The translations under genes were made by a program, and so were the position numbers. This document shows, piece by piece, positions 25,025 through 34,689 of a stretch of 64,000 bases of DNA. The notes below the pieces were generated by a model. That model was not told the origin of the DNA, ran no database searches, and saw nothing but the letters and a program-made list of their open reading frames with translations. The stretch covers positions 5,518,001 through 5,582,000 of the forward strand of contig NZ_CP109013.1 of NCBI RefSeq assembly GCF_036226745.1, given 5' to 3'. Numbering within the stretch: the stretch's first letter is position 1; each line of letters starts with the position of its first letter. The stretch is from Streptomyces sp. NBC_00683 (GTDB taxonomy: Bacteria > Actinomycetota > Actinomycetes > Streptomycetales > Streptomycetaceae).

Positions 25025-26053
25025 TCAGCTGACCTTCTTGGCGCTCTCGATGGCCTTCGCCAGGTCCTCGAGGATCGGTGCGCACTTGGCGTACGAGTAG
25101 ATGGGCTCCGTCGTACGCGGGACGATCTGGCCGGCCTTGACGGCGGGCAGCTGCGCCCACGTCGGCTTCGAGGTCAGGGCGTCGGGCTGCAGGGCCGAGG
25201 ACCGGTTGTCCATCATGATGATGTCGGCCCCGTACTTGTCGACGTTCTCCCAGCTCAGCTCCTCGAAGAAGCCGGCCGCGTTGACCTTCGGCTCGACGAA
25301 CTGCACGCCGAGCTCCTGGAAGTACAGGGTGTCCGCGGACGTCTTGGCGAGCGAGACGTAGAAGAGGTCCTGGCTTGCCGAGCCCACGAGGACCTTGATG
25401 TTCGGCTGGGACTTGGCGGCGGCGCGCAGCCGGGCGGCCGCCTTCTCGAAGCGGGCCTTGGCGTCGGTGACCTTCTTGGCCTTGACGTCGGCGCCGAGGG
25501 AGGCCGCGAGGTCCTCGTGGCGCTGGATCGCCTTCGGCATGGTGGTCTGGGCGGCCCACAGCGCCGCGCTCGGGGCCAGCTTGAGGATCTTGTCCTTGGA
25601 CTCGTCCGGCACGTACCAGAGGGCGTCCTTCTCCCACATGGCGGTGACGAGCAGGTCCGGTGCGAGGCCGGCGTACTTCTCGACGTTGAACTCGCCCCAG
25701 ACGTTGCCGAGCACCTCGACCTTGCTGACGTCGAGGTCGCCGGCCTGGACGTCGGCCTTGCCGTCAGCGGTCTTCGTCGGGCCGAAGACGCCCTTGACCT
25801 CGATGCCGTAGTCGTGAAGGGCCGCGGCGACACCGATGAACGCGACGATGTTCTTCGGGGTCGACCCGGCCTTCGCGGTCAGGCCACGGTCGTCCTTGAA
25901 GGTCCACGGGCCGGACTTGGCGGACTCCGAGCCGGCGCCGGACTCCTTGGAGTCGCTGTCACCGCACGCGGCAAGCACGGCGCCGAGGCCGACGGCTCCG
26001 CCGGCGGCCAGCAGGCCGCGACGGGAGAGGGAGGTGGGCCGGACGTTGGGCAT
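25025..26053 (-). CDS. desE: Ferri-siderophore-binding lipoprotein (DesE-like)
   Basis: This is the extracellular binding component of a ferric hydroxamate ABC importer, 342 residues. The signal has twin arginines (SRRGLL, residues 10-15) and a lipobox LAAC with Cys30, so it is probably Tat-exported and lipid-anchored. The mature part is a PeripBP_2 fold (DLLVTAMWEKDALWYV; ADIIMMDNRSS). An iron-box palindrome lies about 50-70 bases upstream, so expression should rise when DmdR1 loses iron. DesE binds ferrioxamines in S. coelicolor. With no desABCD next to it, the protein here may serve uptake of siderophores made elsewhere or by other strains. Confidence 0.88.
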   Translation of the reverse strand: MPNVRPTSLSRRGLLAAGGAVGLGAVLAACGDSDSKESGAGSESAKSGPWTFKDDRGLTAKAGSTPKNIVAFIGVAAALHDYGIEVKGVFGPTKTADGKADVQAGDLDVSKVEVLGNVWGEFNVEKYAGLAPDLLVTAMWEKDALWYVPDESKDKILKLAPSAALWAAQTTMPKAIQRHEDLAASLGADVKAKKVTDAKARFEKAAARLRAAAKSQPNIKVLVGSASQDLFYVSLAKTSADTLYFQELGVQFVEPKVNAAGFFEELSWENVDKYGADIIMMDNRSSALQPDALTSKPTWAQLPAVKAGQIVPRTTEPIYSYAKCAPILEDLAKAIESAKKVS

Positions 26054-26103
26054 GGGCTGTCTGCTTTCGTGCGGGTCGTGGCTGGCCGCCGACGGGTTCG
26101 AGG

Positions 26104-26122
26104 GTAGGTTAGCCTAACCTCA
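26104..26122. promoter_or_regulatory. Iron box (DmdR1/DtxR-type operator) upstream of desE
   Basis: The core AGGTTAGCCTAACCT (26106-26120) is palindromic and fits the 19-base iron box TTAGGTTAGGCTAACCTAA, with changes at the ends and at one centre base. Confidence 0.85.
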
Positions 26123-26145
26123 GATATGGGCAGGTGGGGGGTCGA

Positions 26146-26180
26146 AAGGCCGCCCTGCCGGTGTCCGGCGGAGCGGCCTT
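26146..26180 (-). terminator. Terminator after the leucine-catabolism operon
   Basis: AAGGCCGC (26146-26153) pairs with GCGGCCTT (26173-26180), with a GC-rich loop, 52 bases beyond the stop of the acyl-CoA dehydrogenase gene. Confidence 0.5.
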
Positions 26181-26231
26181 CCCTCTGGCCCGAGCGGCCC
26201 GTCCGAGTGGCCGAAAGGCCCTCCGTCCGGG

Positions 26232-27398
26232 TCAGGCGTCCATCCCCAACTCCCGTGCGATCAGCATCCGCTGGACCTCGCTCGTGCCCTCGCCGATCTC
26301 CAGGATCTTGGAGTCGCGCCACATGCGCGCCACCGGGTACTCGTTCATGAAGCCGTAGCCGCCGTGGATCTGGGTGGCCTCGCGTGCGTTGTCCACCGCA
26401 ACCGTCGACGAGTACAGCTTGGCGATCGCCGCCTCCTTCTTGAACGGCTCGCCCGCCAGCAGCCGCGAGGCCGCGTCCCGCCAGCCGATCCGGGCCATGT
26501 GCGCCCGCATCTCCATGTCCGCGATCTTGAACTGGATGGCCTGGTTGGCGCCGATCGGCTTCCCGAAGGCGTGCCGCTCCCTCGCGTACTTCACCGACTC
26601 GTCCACACAGCCCTGCGCCAGGCCCGTCGACAGCGCGGAGATCGCGATCCGGCCCTCGTCCAGGATCCGCAGGAACTGCGCGTAGCCGCGGCCCTCCTCG
26701 CCCAGCAGGTTCGCCGCCGGGACGCGGACGTCGGAGAAGGACAGCTCACGGGTGTCCGAGGCGTTCCAGCCGACCTTGGAATAGGGCGCCGCGACCGTGA
26801 AACCGGGGGTGCCGGACGGCACGATGATCGAGGAGATGCGCGGGGCGCCGTTCTCCTTGCGGCCCGTCACCGCCGTGACCGTGACCAGCTCCGTGATGTC
26901 CGTACCGGAGTTGGTGATGAAGCACTTGGAACCGTTGATCACCCACTCGTCGGTGGCCTCGTCCAGCACGGCCGTCGTCCGGGTGCCGCCCGCGTCCGAC
27001 CCGCCGTCCGGCTCCGTCAGCCCGAACGCGCCGAGCGCCTCGCCCGCACAGAGCTTCGGCAGCCAGCGCTGCTTCTGCTCCTCGGTGCCGAAGCGGTAGA
27101 CGGGCATGGCGCCCAGCGAGACCCCGGCCTCCAGGGTGATCGCCACCGAGGAGTCGACCCGGGCCAGCTCCTCCAGGGCGATCCCGAGGGCGAGATAGTC
27201 CCCGCCCATGCCGCCGTACTCCTCCGGGAACGGCAGGCCGAACAGGCCCATCCGTCCCATCTCCCGCACGATCTCGTACGGGAACTCATGGCGCTCGTAG
27301 AAGTCGCCGATCTTCGGCGCGACGACGTCGTGGGCGAACTCCTCGACGGTACGGCGCAGTTCCTCGTGCTCGGCGGTCAGCCGGTGGTCCAGGGACAT
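26232..27398 (-). CDS. acdH: Acyl-CoA dehydrogenase (branched-chain/isovaleryl-CoA type)
   Basis: This FAD enzyme oxidises an acyl-CoA to the 2,3-enoyl-CoA. The 388 residues are full length, with the three classical domains, the FAD/substrate loop LTEPDGGSDAGGT (near residue 130) and IHGGYGFMNEYPVAR with GEGTSEVQR near the end, where the Glu of EGTSE occupies the short-chain catalytic-base position. It is the last gene of an operon with HMG-CoA lyase and acyl-CoA carboxylase subunits, so the likely substrate is isovaleryl-CoA from leucine. The gene starts 6 bases after the lyase stop. S. coelicolor acdH in the same context acts on branched acyl-CoAs. Confidence 0.9.
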   Translation of the reverse strand: MSLDHRLTAEHEELRRTVEEFAHDVVAPKIGDFYERHEFPYEIVREMGRMGLFGLPFPEEYGGMGGDYLALGIALEELARVDSSVAITLEAGVSLGAMPVYRFGTEEQKQRWLPKLCAGEALGAFGLTEPDGGSDAGGTRTTAVLDEATDEWVINGSKCFITNSGTDITELVTVTAVTGRKENGAPRISSIIVPSGTPGFTVAAPYSKVGWNASDTRELSFSDVRVPAANLLGEEGRGYAQFLRILDEGRIAISALSTGLAQGCVDESVKYARERHAFGKPIGANQAIQFKIADMEMRAHMARIGWRDAASRLLAGEPFKKEAAIAKLYSSTVAVDNAREATQIHGGYGFMNEYPVARMWRDSKILEIGEGTSEVQRMLIARELGMDA

Positions 27399-27404
27399 GG
27401 AACG

Positions 27405-28373
27405 TCACTCCTTGTGGGACGGCGCTTGTGACGCCGAGAGCGCTTTGACGGTTCGGGAGGGGCTGGGTCGGCCCAGCTGTTCGGCCATCCACACGCTCGT
27501 GGCGGTGAGTGCGCCGAGATCGACCCCGGTTTCGATACCGAGGCCGTCGAGCATCCACACGAGATCCTCGGTGGCGAGATTCCCGGTCGCGCTCTTCGCG
27601 TACGGGCAGCCGCCGAGGCCGCCCGCGGAGGCGTCCACCGTCGTCACCCCCTGCTGGAGCGCGGCCAGGGTGTTGGAGAGCGCCTGGCCGTACGTGTCGT
27701 GGAAGTGCACCCCGATCGTGGCGGTGGGCACCCCCGCCCCGTTCAGGGCGGACAGCAGGGCGGTCACATGGCCCGGGGTGGCGACGCCGATGGTGTCGCC
27801 GAGGGAGAGTTCGTCGCAGCCGAGGTCCATCAGGGCCTTCGCGACACGGACGACCTGGGCGAGGGGCACGGCGCCCTCCCACGGATCGCCGAAGCACATC
27901 GACAGATAGCCCCGCACATGGACCTTCTCCGCCTTCGCCCGGGCCACGACCGGCTCGAACATGGCGAGCGACTCGTCCACGGTGCGGTTGAGATTGCGGG
28001 CGGCGAACGTCTCCGTCGCCGACCCGAAGACCGCGATCCTCCGCGCGCCGAGTGCCAGCGCCCGGTCCAGACCGCGTTCGTTCGGCACGAGGACGGGCAG
28101 TGCCACGTCCCCGACATCCGCGACATCCCCGAGCAGCGGGAACAGCTGCTCGGCGTCGGCGAGCTGGGGCACCCACTTCGGGTGGACGAAGCTGGTCGCC
28201 TCGATCGTGGACAGCCCGGCGACGGCGAGCCGGCGGATGAACTCCGCCTTCACCTCCGTCGGCACCACGGCCTTCTCGTTCTGCAGGCCGTCGCGGGCGC
28301 CGACCTCATGGATGCGGACCCGGTCCGGCAGCCCCGGAGCGGGCACGGTCATGGGCAGATCGATGTCGGTCAC
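27405..28373 (-). CDS. hmgL: Hydroxymethylglutaryl-CoA lyase
   Basis: This enzyme cleaves HMG-CoA to acetoacetate and acetyl-CoA, the final step of leucine degradation. The 322-residue TIM barrel opens with [15 protein letters not shown], and the active-site loop is [14 protein letters not shown] with the catalytic Cys, very close to the family signature. The GTG at 28373 overlaps the TGA of the carboxylase alpha subunit (GTGA), so translation is coupled; an ATG at 28352 is the alternative start. The frame is open far upstream only antisense to other genes. It lies between the carboxylase and acyl-CoA dehydrogenase genes in one operon. Confidence 0.93.
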   Translation of the reverse strand: MTDIDLPMTVPAPGLPDRVRIHEVGARDGLQNEKAVVPTEVKAEFIRRLAVAGLSTIEATSFVHPKWVPQLADAEQLFPLLGDVADVGDVALPVLVPNERGLDRALALGARRIAVFGSATETFAARNLNRTVDESLAMFEPVVARAKAEKVHVRGYLSMCFGDPWEGAVPLAQVVRVAKALMDLGCDELSLGDTIGVATPGHVTALLSALNGAGVPTATIGVHFHDTYGQALSNTLAALQQGVTTVDASAGGLGGCPYAKSATGNLATEDLVWMLDGLGIETGVDLGALTATSVWMAEQLGRPSPSRTVKALSASQAPSHKE

Positions 28374-30418
28374 GATTCCTCCCTCGGGGCCACCACGGCC
28401 AGAATCTGGTCCATGGCGACCGTGGCACCGGCGGTGACGTCCAGTTCGGTGACCGTTCCCGCGTGCGGGGCGGAGATGACGTGCTCCATCTTCATCGCCT
28501 CGACCACGAGCAGACTCTGCCCGGCAGCGACCTCGTCCCCGACGGCCACCTTCACCACCGTCACGGTCCCCGGCATGGGCGCCGCGAGCGTGTCGGCCCC
28601 GGACCGGGCGGCGCCGCTGAGAGAGGCCTCCACCGGGTCGTGGTCCTGGACGTGCCAGGTGTCCCCGTCCCGGCCGAGCCAGACGCCGTCCGCGGAGGCC
28701 GCCAGGCTGAACGCATGGGTGAGGCCGTCGAGTTCGACGACGACGCGCCGCCCGGTCGCCTCGACGAGCCGGGACACCTGCGCACCGGGCAGCGAGGGCA
28801 CCGGCCCGCACGCGTCGGCCCGCTCGTCCCGGTCCCCGGCGTGGCCGAAGGCCAGCTCGGCCGTACCCCCCGCAGCCGCACGCACGCTCACCCGCACCGG
28901 ATCGTGGCCCGGTACGCGGAAGTGGTGGAACGTCGCGGCGGGCGTGCCGCCGAGGCGCCAGCCGTCGGACGCGGAGAACGGGTCGACCCAGCCGGAGGTC
29001 CTGGCGGACGGCGCCTGCCGCAGCAGTGCAGCCGCCGCGTACACCTCTTCGGGCACACCCGTCGGCACCAGGCTGTCCGCCTCGCGCTCCACGAGTCCGG
29101 TGTCCAGATCGCCCGCGACCACCGCCGGATGCGCCAGCAGCCGCCGCAGGAACCCGGCGTTCGTCGGGACGCCCAGCACCACGGTGCCGGCCAGCGCCGC
29201 CCGCAGCCTGCGCAGCGCCGTCGCCCGGTCGGGGCCGTACGCGATGACCTTCGACAGCATCGGGTCGTACGTGCTGCCGACCGGCACGCCCTCGCTGAGC
29301 CCCGAGTCCGTGCGCACCCCGCCGCCCTGCGGCTCGTCCAGGGCGAGCACGGTCCCACCGGACGGCAGGAAGCCGCGCGCCGGGTCCTCCGCGCAGACCC
29401 GGGCCTCGATCGCGTGCCCGGTGAGCGTGATGCCGGCCTGGGTGTACGGGAGCCGCTCGCCGGCCGCGACCCGCAGCTGCCACTCCACCAGGTCGAGGCC
29501 GGTGATCAGCTCGGTGACCGGGTGCTCGACCTGGAGGCGGGTGTTCATCTCCATGAAGTAGTACGAGGCGGGGTCGCTGCCCGGGACGATGAACTCCACC
29601 GTGCCCGCGCCCACATACCCGCAGGACCGCGCCGCCTGGACGGCGGCCTCACCCATCGCGGCGCGGGTCTTCTCGTCGAGCAGGACCGAGGGCGCCTCCT
29701 CGATGATCTTCTGGTGGCGGCGCTGGAGCGAGCACTCGCGCTCGCCCAGATGCACCACGTTTCCGTGTCCGTCGGCGAGGACCTGGATCTCGATGTGCCG
29801 GGGCCGGTCGATCCACCGCTCCACCAGCAGGGTGTCGTCACCGAAGGAGGCACGCGCCTCGCGGCGGGCCGCCGCGATCTCGTCCGCGAGCAGCGCCTCG
29901 TCGCGCACCAGCCGCATGCCCTTGCCGCCGCCGCCCGCGGACGGCTTCAGCAGCACGGGCATGGCGATCTCCCGGGCGGCCTCGGCCAGTTGCCCGTCGG
30001 TGAGCTCGCTCCCGGAGGAGCCGGGCACGACCGGAACTCCGGCCGCGGCGACCGTCTCCTTGGCGCGGATCTTGTCGCCCATCAGCGAGATCGCCGAGGC
30101 CGGCGGGCCGATGAAGACGAGCCCCGCGTCCGCGCAGGCCTGCGCGAAGTGGGCGTTCTCCGCGAGGAAGCCGTATCCCGGATGGACGGCCTCGGCCCCG
30201 GTGCGGCGGGCCGCGTCCAGGAGCCGTTCCACGGACAGATAACTCATCGAGGCGGGCGCGGGCCCGATCCGTACCGCCGTATCGGCCTCCCGGACATGCC
30301 GGGCGTCCGCGTCCGCGTCGCTGAAGACGGCGACCGACCGCACGCCGAGCTCGCGCAGGGTCCGGATGACCCGGACCGCGATCTCGCCACGGTTGGCGAC
30401 CAGAACAGTGCTGAACAT
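28370..30418 (-). CDS. accC: Acyl-CoA carboxylase alpha subunit (biotin carboxylase plus biotin carrier)
   Basis: This subunit carboxylates biotin with ATP and bicarbonate and carries it to the carboxyltransferase. It has 682 residues: a biotin carboxylase N-domain opening [20 protein letters not shown], an ATP-grasp centre with GGGGKGMR (about residues 160-167), the biotin carboxylase C-domain to about 450, a variable middle, and a biotinyl domain at the end with EAMKMEH, where the Lys is biotinylated. The ATG at 30418 is 14 bases after the beta subunit. Gene order suggests a 3-methylcrotonyl-CoA or broader acyl-CoA carboxylase for leucine breakdown. Confidence 0.93.
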   Translation of the reverse strand: MFSTVLVANRGEIAVRVIRTLRELGVRSVAVFSDADADARHVREADTAVRIGPAPASMSYLSVERLLDAARRTGAEAVHPGYGFLAENAHFAQACADAGLVFIGPPASAISLMGDKIRAKETVAAAGVPVVPGSSGSELTDGQLAEAAREIAMPVLLKPSAGGGGKGMRLVRDEALLADEIAAARREARASFGDDTLLVERWIDRPRHIEIQVLADGHGNVVHLGERECSLQRRHQKIIEEAPSVLLDEKTRAAMGEAAVQAARSCGYVGAGTVEFIVPGSDPASYYFMEMNTRLQVEHPVTELITGLDLVEWQLRVAAGERLPYTQAGITLTGHAIEARVCAEDPARGFLPSGGTVLALDEPQGGGVRTDSGLSEGVPVGSTYDPMLSKVIAYGPDRATALRRLRAALAGTVVLGVPTNAGFLRRLLAHPAVVAGDLDTGLVEREADSLVPTGVPEEVYAAAALLRQAPSARTSGWVDPFSASDGWRLGGTPAATFHHFRVPGHDPVRVSVRAAAGGTAELAFGHAGDRDERADACGPVPSLPGAQVSRLVEATGRRVVVELDGLTHAFSLAASADGVWLGRDGDTWHVQDHDPVEASLSGAARSGADTLAAPMPGTVTVVKVAVGDEVAAGQSLLVVEAMKMEHVISAPHAGTVTELDVTAGATVAMDQILAVVAPREES

Positions 30419-30431
30419 GGAAGTCCTCACA

Positions 30432-32063
30432 TCACATCCGGAAGACGCCGAAGCCCGGGCCGTTGGGATCCTTCTGGGGCAGCGGAGCATTGGCACAGGC
30501 CGTCAGGGCGAGCCCCAGCACCTGCCGGGTCTCCATCGGGTCGATCACACCGTCGTCCCAGAGCCGGGCGGTGGCGTAGTAGGCGTTGCCCTGCTGCTCG
30601 TACTGCGCGCGGACCGGATCCTTGAAGGCCTCCTCGTCCTCGGCGGGCCACTCCTCGCCGCGCCCCTCGATCTGGTCCCGCTTCACCGTGGCCAGCACGG
30701 AGGCGGCCTGCTCGCCGCCCATGACGGAGATCTTGGCGTTGGGCCACATCCACAGGAAGCGCGGCGAATAGGCGCGGCCGCACATGGAGTAGTTGCCCGC
30801 GCCGTACGAACCGCCGACGACGACGGTCAGCTTCGGCACCCGGGTGCACGCCACGGCCGTCACCATCTTGGCGCCGTGCTTGGCGATGCCGCCCGCCTCG
30901 TAGTCACGGCCGACCATGAACCCGGAGATGTTCTGCAGGAACACCAGCGGGATGCCGCGCTGGTCGCACAGCTCGATGAAGTGCGCGCCCTTCTGGGCGG
31001 ACTCCGAGAACAGGATCCCGTTGTTCGCGATGATGCCGACCGGGTGCCCGTGGATCCGGGCGAAGCCCGTGATCAGCGTCTGGCCGTACTCCGCCTTGAA
31101 CTCGGCGAAGCGCGAGCCGTCCACCACCCGGGCGATCACCTCGCGTACGTCGTAGGGCGTGCGCGAATCGACGGGCACCGCCCCGTACAGCCCGGCGGGA
31201 TCGACCTTGGGCTCCTCGGCGGGCTCCACGGACCAGGGGAGCTCCCCGCGCGCGGGGAGCGTCGCGACGATGTTCCGCACGATCCGCAGCGCGTGCGCGT
31301 CGTCCTCGGCGAGGTGGTCGGTGACCCCGGAGGTACGGGAGTGGACCTCGCCGCCGCCGAGCTCCTCGGCCGTGACGACCTCGCCGGTGGCGGCCTTCAC
31401 CAGCGGCGGACCGCCCAGGAAGATCGTCCCCTGGTTCCGGACGATGACCGCCTCGTCGCTCATCGCCGGGACGTACGCCCCGCCCGCCGTGCAGGAACCC
31501 AGCACCGCCGCGATCTGCGGGATACCGGCCCCGGACATCCGGGCCTGGTTGAAGAAGATGCGCCCGAAGTGGTCCCGGTCGGGGAACACCTCGTCCTGCA
31601 TCGGGAGGAACGCGCCGCCGGAGTCCACCAGGTACAGGCAGGGCAGCCGGTTCTCCAGGGCGACCTCCTGGGCGCGGAGGTGCTTCTTCACCGTCATCGG
31701 GTAGTACGTGCCGCCCTTGACGGTCGCGTCATTGGCGACGATCACGCACTCCCGGCCGCTGACCCGCCCGATTCCGGCGATCACCCCGGCCGCCGGAGCG
31801 GCGCCCCCGTACAGCCCCTCGGCCGCCAGAGGCGCCAGCTCCAGGAACGGGGACCCCGGATCGAGCAGCGCGTCCACCCGTTCCCGGGGCAGCAGCTTGC
31901 CGCGCGCCACATGCCGGGCGCGGGCCTTCTCACCCCCGCCGAGCCGTGCCGTGGTGAGCCGCGTGCGCAGCTCCTCGGCGAGCGCGTGATGCGCCGCCTC
32001 ATTGGCCTGCCAGGCCTCCGAGGCGGGATCGGCCGCGCTCGCCAGGACCGGTGCCTGCTGCAT
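30432..32063 (-). CDS. accD1: Acyl-CoA carboxylase beta subunit (carboxyltransferase)
   Basis: This carboxyltransferase has 543 residues and moves the carboxyl group from biotin to an acyl-CoA, probably 3-methylcrotonyl-CoA. Two crotonase-like halves are evident: the N-terminal acyl-CoA-binding half ([33 protein letters not shown] segment) and the C-terminal biotin-binding half ([34 protein letters not shown]). It is the first gene of the operon, next to the double operator and divergent from the TetR gene. No enoyl-CoA hydratase for 3-methylglutaconyl-CoA lies in the operon, so that step must be encoded elsewhere. Confidence 0.93.
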   Translation of the reverse strand: MQQAPVLASAADPASEAWQANEAAHHALAEELRTRLTTARLGGGEKARARHVARGKLLPRERVDALLDPGSPFLELAPLAAEGLYGGAAPAAGVIAGIGRVSGRECVIVANDATVKGGTYYPMTVKKHLRAQEVALENRLPCLYLVDSGGAFLPMQDEVFPDRDHFGRIFFNQARMSGAGIPQIAAVLGSCTAGGAYVPAMSDEAVIVRNQGTIFLGGPPLVKAATGEVVTAEELGGGEVHSRTSGVTDHLAEDDAHALRIVRNIVATLPARGELPWSVEPAEEPKVDPAGLYGAVPVDSRTPYDVREVIARVVDGSRFAEFKAEYGQTLITGFARIHGHPVGIIANNGILFSESAQKGAHFIELCDQRGIPLVFLQNISGFMVGRDYEAGGIAKHGAKMVTAVACTRVPKLTVVVGGSYGAGNYSMCGRAYSPRFLWMWPNAKISVMGGEQAASVLATVKRDQIEGRGEEWPAEDEEAFKDPVRAQYEQQGNAYYATARLWDDGVIDPMETRQVLGLALTACANAPLPQKDPNGPGFGVFRM

Positions 32064-32094
32064 CCTGTCGAGCCCCCTTGCCCGTACCGCTGAA

Positions 32095-32139
32095 GTTAAT
32101 GCTCGTTAACGCATTGCATTCAGGTTAACGAGCGCTAAC
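32095..32139. promoter_or_regulatory. Double operator between the carboxylase operon and the TetR gene
   Basis: Two 16-base elements, GTTAATGCTCGTTAAC (32095-32110) and GTTAACGAGCGCTAAC (32124-32139), are inverted copies agreeing at 14 of 16 positions with 13 bases between. Each is itself nearly palindromic, so two TetR dimers could bind. Confidence 0.75.
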
Positions 32140-32162
32140 GCGCCTGTCTAGAATGAATCTCC

Positions 32163-32801
32163 ATGAGCACCAATGCCGCCGACCGCACCGCTGCCCGTGC
32201 CGTCTCCCGTGTCGCGGCTCCCACCCGCCGCGAGCAGATCCTCAGAGAGGCCGCCCGCCTCTTCGCCGAGCGTGGCTTCCACGGTGTCGGCGTCGACGAG
32301 ATAGGGGCGGCGGTCGGCATCAGCGGCCCCGGCCTCTACCGCCACTTCCCCGGCAAGGACGCGATGCTCGCCGAGCTGCTGGTGGGCATCAGTGAGCGCC
32401 TGCTCGCCGGCGGCAGGCTGCGCGTCACCGAGGACGCCGCCTCCTCGGGCAGCTCGCCCCGGGACCTCCTGGACGCGCTCATCGAGGGGCACATCGACTT
32501 CGCCCTGGACGACCGCCCCCTGATCACCCTCCACGACCGCGAGCTCGACCGGCTGCGCGACACGGACCGCAAGCGGGTGCGCCAGCTCCAGCGGCAGTAC
32601 GTGGAGGTGTGGGTCGAGGTCGTCCGCGCCCTGTACCCGGCCCTCGCGGAGAACGAGGCCCGCGTCACCGTGCACGCCGTCTTCGGCCTGCTGAACTCCA
32701 CCCCCCACCTCGCCCGCCCCGAGGCACTCCCGGGCCGCGAGGCCACGGCCGCCCTGCTGCACCGGCTGGCGCGCGGCGCGTTCGAGGCGGCGGCCTCCTG
32801 A
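32163..32801 (+). CDS. TetR-family regulator of the leucine/acyl-CoA operon
   Basis: This is a 212-residue repressor. The N-terminal TetR helix-turn-helix spans about residues 20-65 (RREQILREAARLFAERGFHG; ISGPGLYRHFPGKDAML), followed by a helical ligand domain. It is divergent from the carboxylase operon with the paired 16-base operator in the 99-base gap. The likely ligand is an acyl-CoA intermediate of the pathway, by analogy with other regulators of branched-chain catabolism; this is inference. The ATG at 32163 starts the only open frame with the domain. Confidence 0.88.
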   Translation: MSTNAADRTAARAVSRVAAPTRREQILREAARLFAERGFHGVGVDEIGAAVGISGPGLYRHFPGKDAMLAELLVGISERLLAGGRLRVTEDAASSGSSPRDLLDALIEGHIDFALDDRPLITLHDRELDRLRDTDRKRVRQLQRQYVEVWVEVVRALYPALAENEARVTVHAVFGLLNSTPHLARPEALPGREATAALLHRLARGAFEAAAS

Positions 32802-32813
32802 TCGCGGGGCCCG

Positions 32814-33311
32814 TCAGGTACCGCTCCGGTCCTCGCCGGCCCTGATCTCGTCGAGGGATTCCTGCATGGCCTCCCGCGCCCGGCCGAACCAGTCGGTCAG
32901 TACGGCGATCTCGCTCGGCCCGTAGTCGGCGAAGAGGGAGCCCAGGCGGGCGTAGAACGGGCCGTACACCGCAAGGATGCGTGCCTGCGCCGATTCGTCC
33001 ATCACCACGTGCACCCGGCGCCGGTCGCCCGGGTCGGGCAGGCGCCGGGCGTATCCGGCCTTCTCCAGCCGGTTCAGTACGCCGGTCACCCCGCCGGTGG
33101 TCAGCCGTGCCCGCTCGGCGAGGTCGCCGGCGGTCAGCGGCGCCCCGGCCAGGGCGGCCTCCATCACGAAACCGAGGCAGGTCAGGTCGGTGGTGTTGAG
33201 GCCGAGGCGCCCGGCGATGTCGTGCTGCCCGAACTGAGCGAGCGCGATCATCCGGTCCATGGCCTGCAGCGCCTGGTCGGCCGTCGCCTCCGGGCGCTTC
33301 TTGCCGTCCAC
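32814..33311 (-). CDS. MarR-family regulator
   Basis: This is a 165-residue winged-helix regulator with the MarR layout: a dimerisation helix at each end and the DNA-binding part around residues 55-115 (LTAGDLAERARLTTGGVTGVLNRLEKAGYARR; wing LPDPGDRRRVHVV). It is divergent from the small membrane-protein gene at 33407. Two related repeats at 33322-33334 and 33338-33350 sit in the intergenic space just before its start, consistent with autorepression. The effector is not predictable. Confidence 0.88.
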   Translation of the reverse strand: MDGKKRPEATADQALQAMDRMIALAQFGQHDIAGRLGLNTTDLTCLGFVMEAALAGAPLTAGDLAERARLTTGGVTGVLNRLEKAGYARRLPDPGDRRRVHVVMDESAQARILAVYGPFYARLGSLFADYGPSEIAVLTDWFGRAREAMQESLDEIRAGEDRSGT

Positions 33312-33321
33312 GGAGATTCCC

Positions 33322-33350
33322 CTTAGTGTCTAAGTAACTTAGCTCGTAAG
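33322..33350. promoter_or_regulatory. Paired short palindromes, candidate MarR operators
   Basis: CTTAGTGTCTAAG (33322-33334) has perfect 5-base arms; CTTAGCTCGTAAG (33338-33350) has the same layout with one mismatch. They are 16 bases apart, on adjacent DNA turns. Confidence 0.5.
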
Positions 33351-33406
33351 CTATTGATGCCGGGTGGAGTGCCGGTCGCTGAACTATCACACCCTGAGGA
33401 GCCGAC

Positions 33407-33760
33407 GTGAGCGCACATGGTGACCATGACCTGGGCCACACCGTGGCCGGCTGGACCGGTACGGCCGTCGGAGTCCTGGGGAGCGCGGTACTGGGAGCGG
33501 GCGTCATCACCGCGTCCGCCGCGATTCTGTGGCTCGGCGCCGTCGTCGTCGTGCTGGCGGCGCTGACCTGCTGGGCACTCCATCTCGCGGGATGGGGCAA
33601 GGCCGCAGGTCCGCGCCCTGCGAGCGCACAGGACTGGCGGTCCCGGGACACCGCCGCCCGCCACGGACACCCCGGCTGCCTCGGCTGCCGGATGGCCGGC
33701 CGCGGCGGGGTCCGTGCCGCCGCGGTGCCGACGCCCGCGTCCCGGACCGCCGCCGTGTGA
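33407..33760 (+). CDS. Small membrane protein, HGxxPAAD-like family
   Basis: This is a 117-residue protein from GTG (33407, GAGGAG upstream). The N-terminal segment SAHGDHDLGHTVAGWTG resembles small actinobacterial HGxxPAAD proteins. Two membrane helices follow (about residues 17-37 and 39-63), then a basic cytoplasmic tail with GHPGCLGC, a CxxC pair that could bind metal or be redox active. Its role is unknown. It is divergent from the MarR regulator and may be its target. Confidence 0.65.
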   Translation: MSAHGDHDLGHTVAGWTGTAVGVLGSAVLGAGVITASAAILWLGAVVVVLAALTCWALHLAGWGKAAGPRPASAQDWRSRDTAARHGHPGCLGCRMAGRGGVRAAAVPTPASRTAAV

Positions 33761-33891
33761 GCCGGGAGAAGGACCGCCCGGCGCCCGCGGTGCTCCCGCG
33801 CGGTGCCGGTGTGCGGGCGGACGGGCGCCGCAGGGATTCCGCGGTGCAAGACGCCCGGCACACAGCGCTTTCCTGACGGCACAATGGGTTC

Positions 33892-34689
33892 ATGCCGATA
33901 CCCAGCCGCGCCGCCCTCGTCGAGCACCTCGTCCGTACGCGTATCGCGGGCGACGTAGCCACCCCCCGCGACAACAACCTCTCCCATTACCGCAAACTCG
34001 CCAACGGGGACCGCCACTACTGGCTGGGGCTCGAGCTCGGCGACCGGTGGCGCGACGAGCAGGACGTGCTCGCTGTGATGGCCGAGAGGTGCGGGGTCAG
34101 CGACGACCCGGAGCACAGGCAGGGCCAGGACACCATCGACCCGGAGCTCACCGTCGACGCCCTGGACCGGATGGCGGCCCGGCTGCGGAAGGCGGCGGCG
34201 GGCGGTGAGCGGGTGCTGTTCGCGACCGGGCACCCGGGCGGGCTCCTCGATGTGCACCGGCAGACCGCGGCGGCCCTGCGGGCCGCCGGCTGCGAGATCG
34301 TGAGGATCCCCGGGGGGCTCATGGCGGACGAGGGCATGGTCTTCCAGTTCGCGGACGTGGCCGTCCTGGAACGCGGTGCGACCCTGTGGCACACGCACTC
34401 CCCGGCGCCGATGGCCGCGATCCTGGACGGACTGGAGCGCGAGGGCCGGCCGCAGCCGGACCTGGTCGTGGCCGACCACGGATGGGCCGGGTGCGCGGGA
34501 CAGCGCGGGCTCGACTCCGTCGGGTACGCGGACTCCAACGACCCGGCGCTCTTCCTGGGCGAGGCCGAGGGCACCCTCCAGGTCACCGTCCCGCTGGACG
34601 ACCACGTCACCGACCCCCGGTTCTACGACCCGATGACGGACTACCTGCTGGACGCGGCCGGGCTGCTCGGCTCCGTCGACCTGGCGTAG
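33892..34689 (+). CDS. Phosphatase-like conserved actinobacterial protein
   Basis: This is a 265-residue soluble protein. Motifs include FATGHPGGLLDVHRQ (about 109-123), ADEGMVFQFADVAV, LWHTHSPAPM and VADHGWAGCAGQRGLDS near residue 190. I recall homologues annotated only as phosphatase in Streptomyces and cannot verify the activity from known catalytic motifs. The Asp and His residues in the motifs above would be candidates for a metal site. Its last 49 bases overlap the convergent WYL regulator gene. Function is not assigned with confidence. Confidence 0.62.
   Translation: MPIPSRAALVEHLVRTRIAGDVATPRDNNLSHYRKLANGDRHYWLGLELGDRWRDEQDVLAVMAERCGVSDDPEHRQGQDTIDPELTVDALDRMAARLRKAAAGGERVLFATGHPGGLLDVHRQTAAALRAAGCEIVRIPGGLMADEGMVFQFADVAVLERGATLWHTHSPAPMAAILDGLEREGRPQPDLVVADHGWAGCAGQRGLDSVGYADSNDPALFLGEAEGTLQVTVPLDDHVTDPRFYDPMTDYLLDAAGLLGSVDLA

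Noticed and set aside
28463..30625. Open frame of about 720 codons on the plus strand
   Set aside because: It runs antisense to the acyl-CoA carboxylase alpha gene, whose domains are unmistakable. Long antisense frames are normal in DNA with such high third-position GC.
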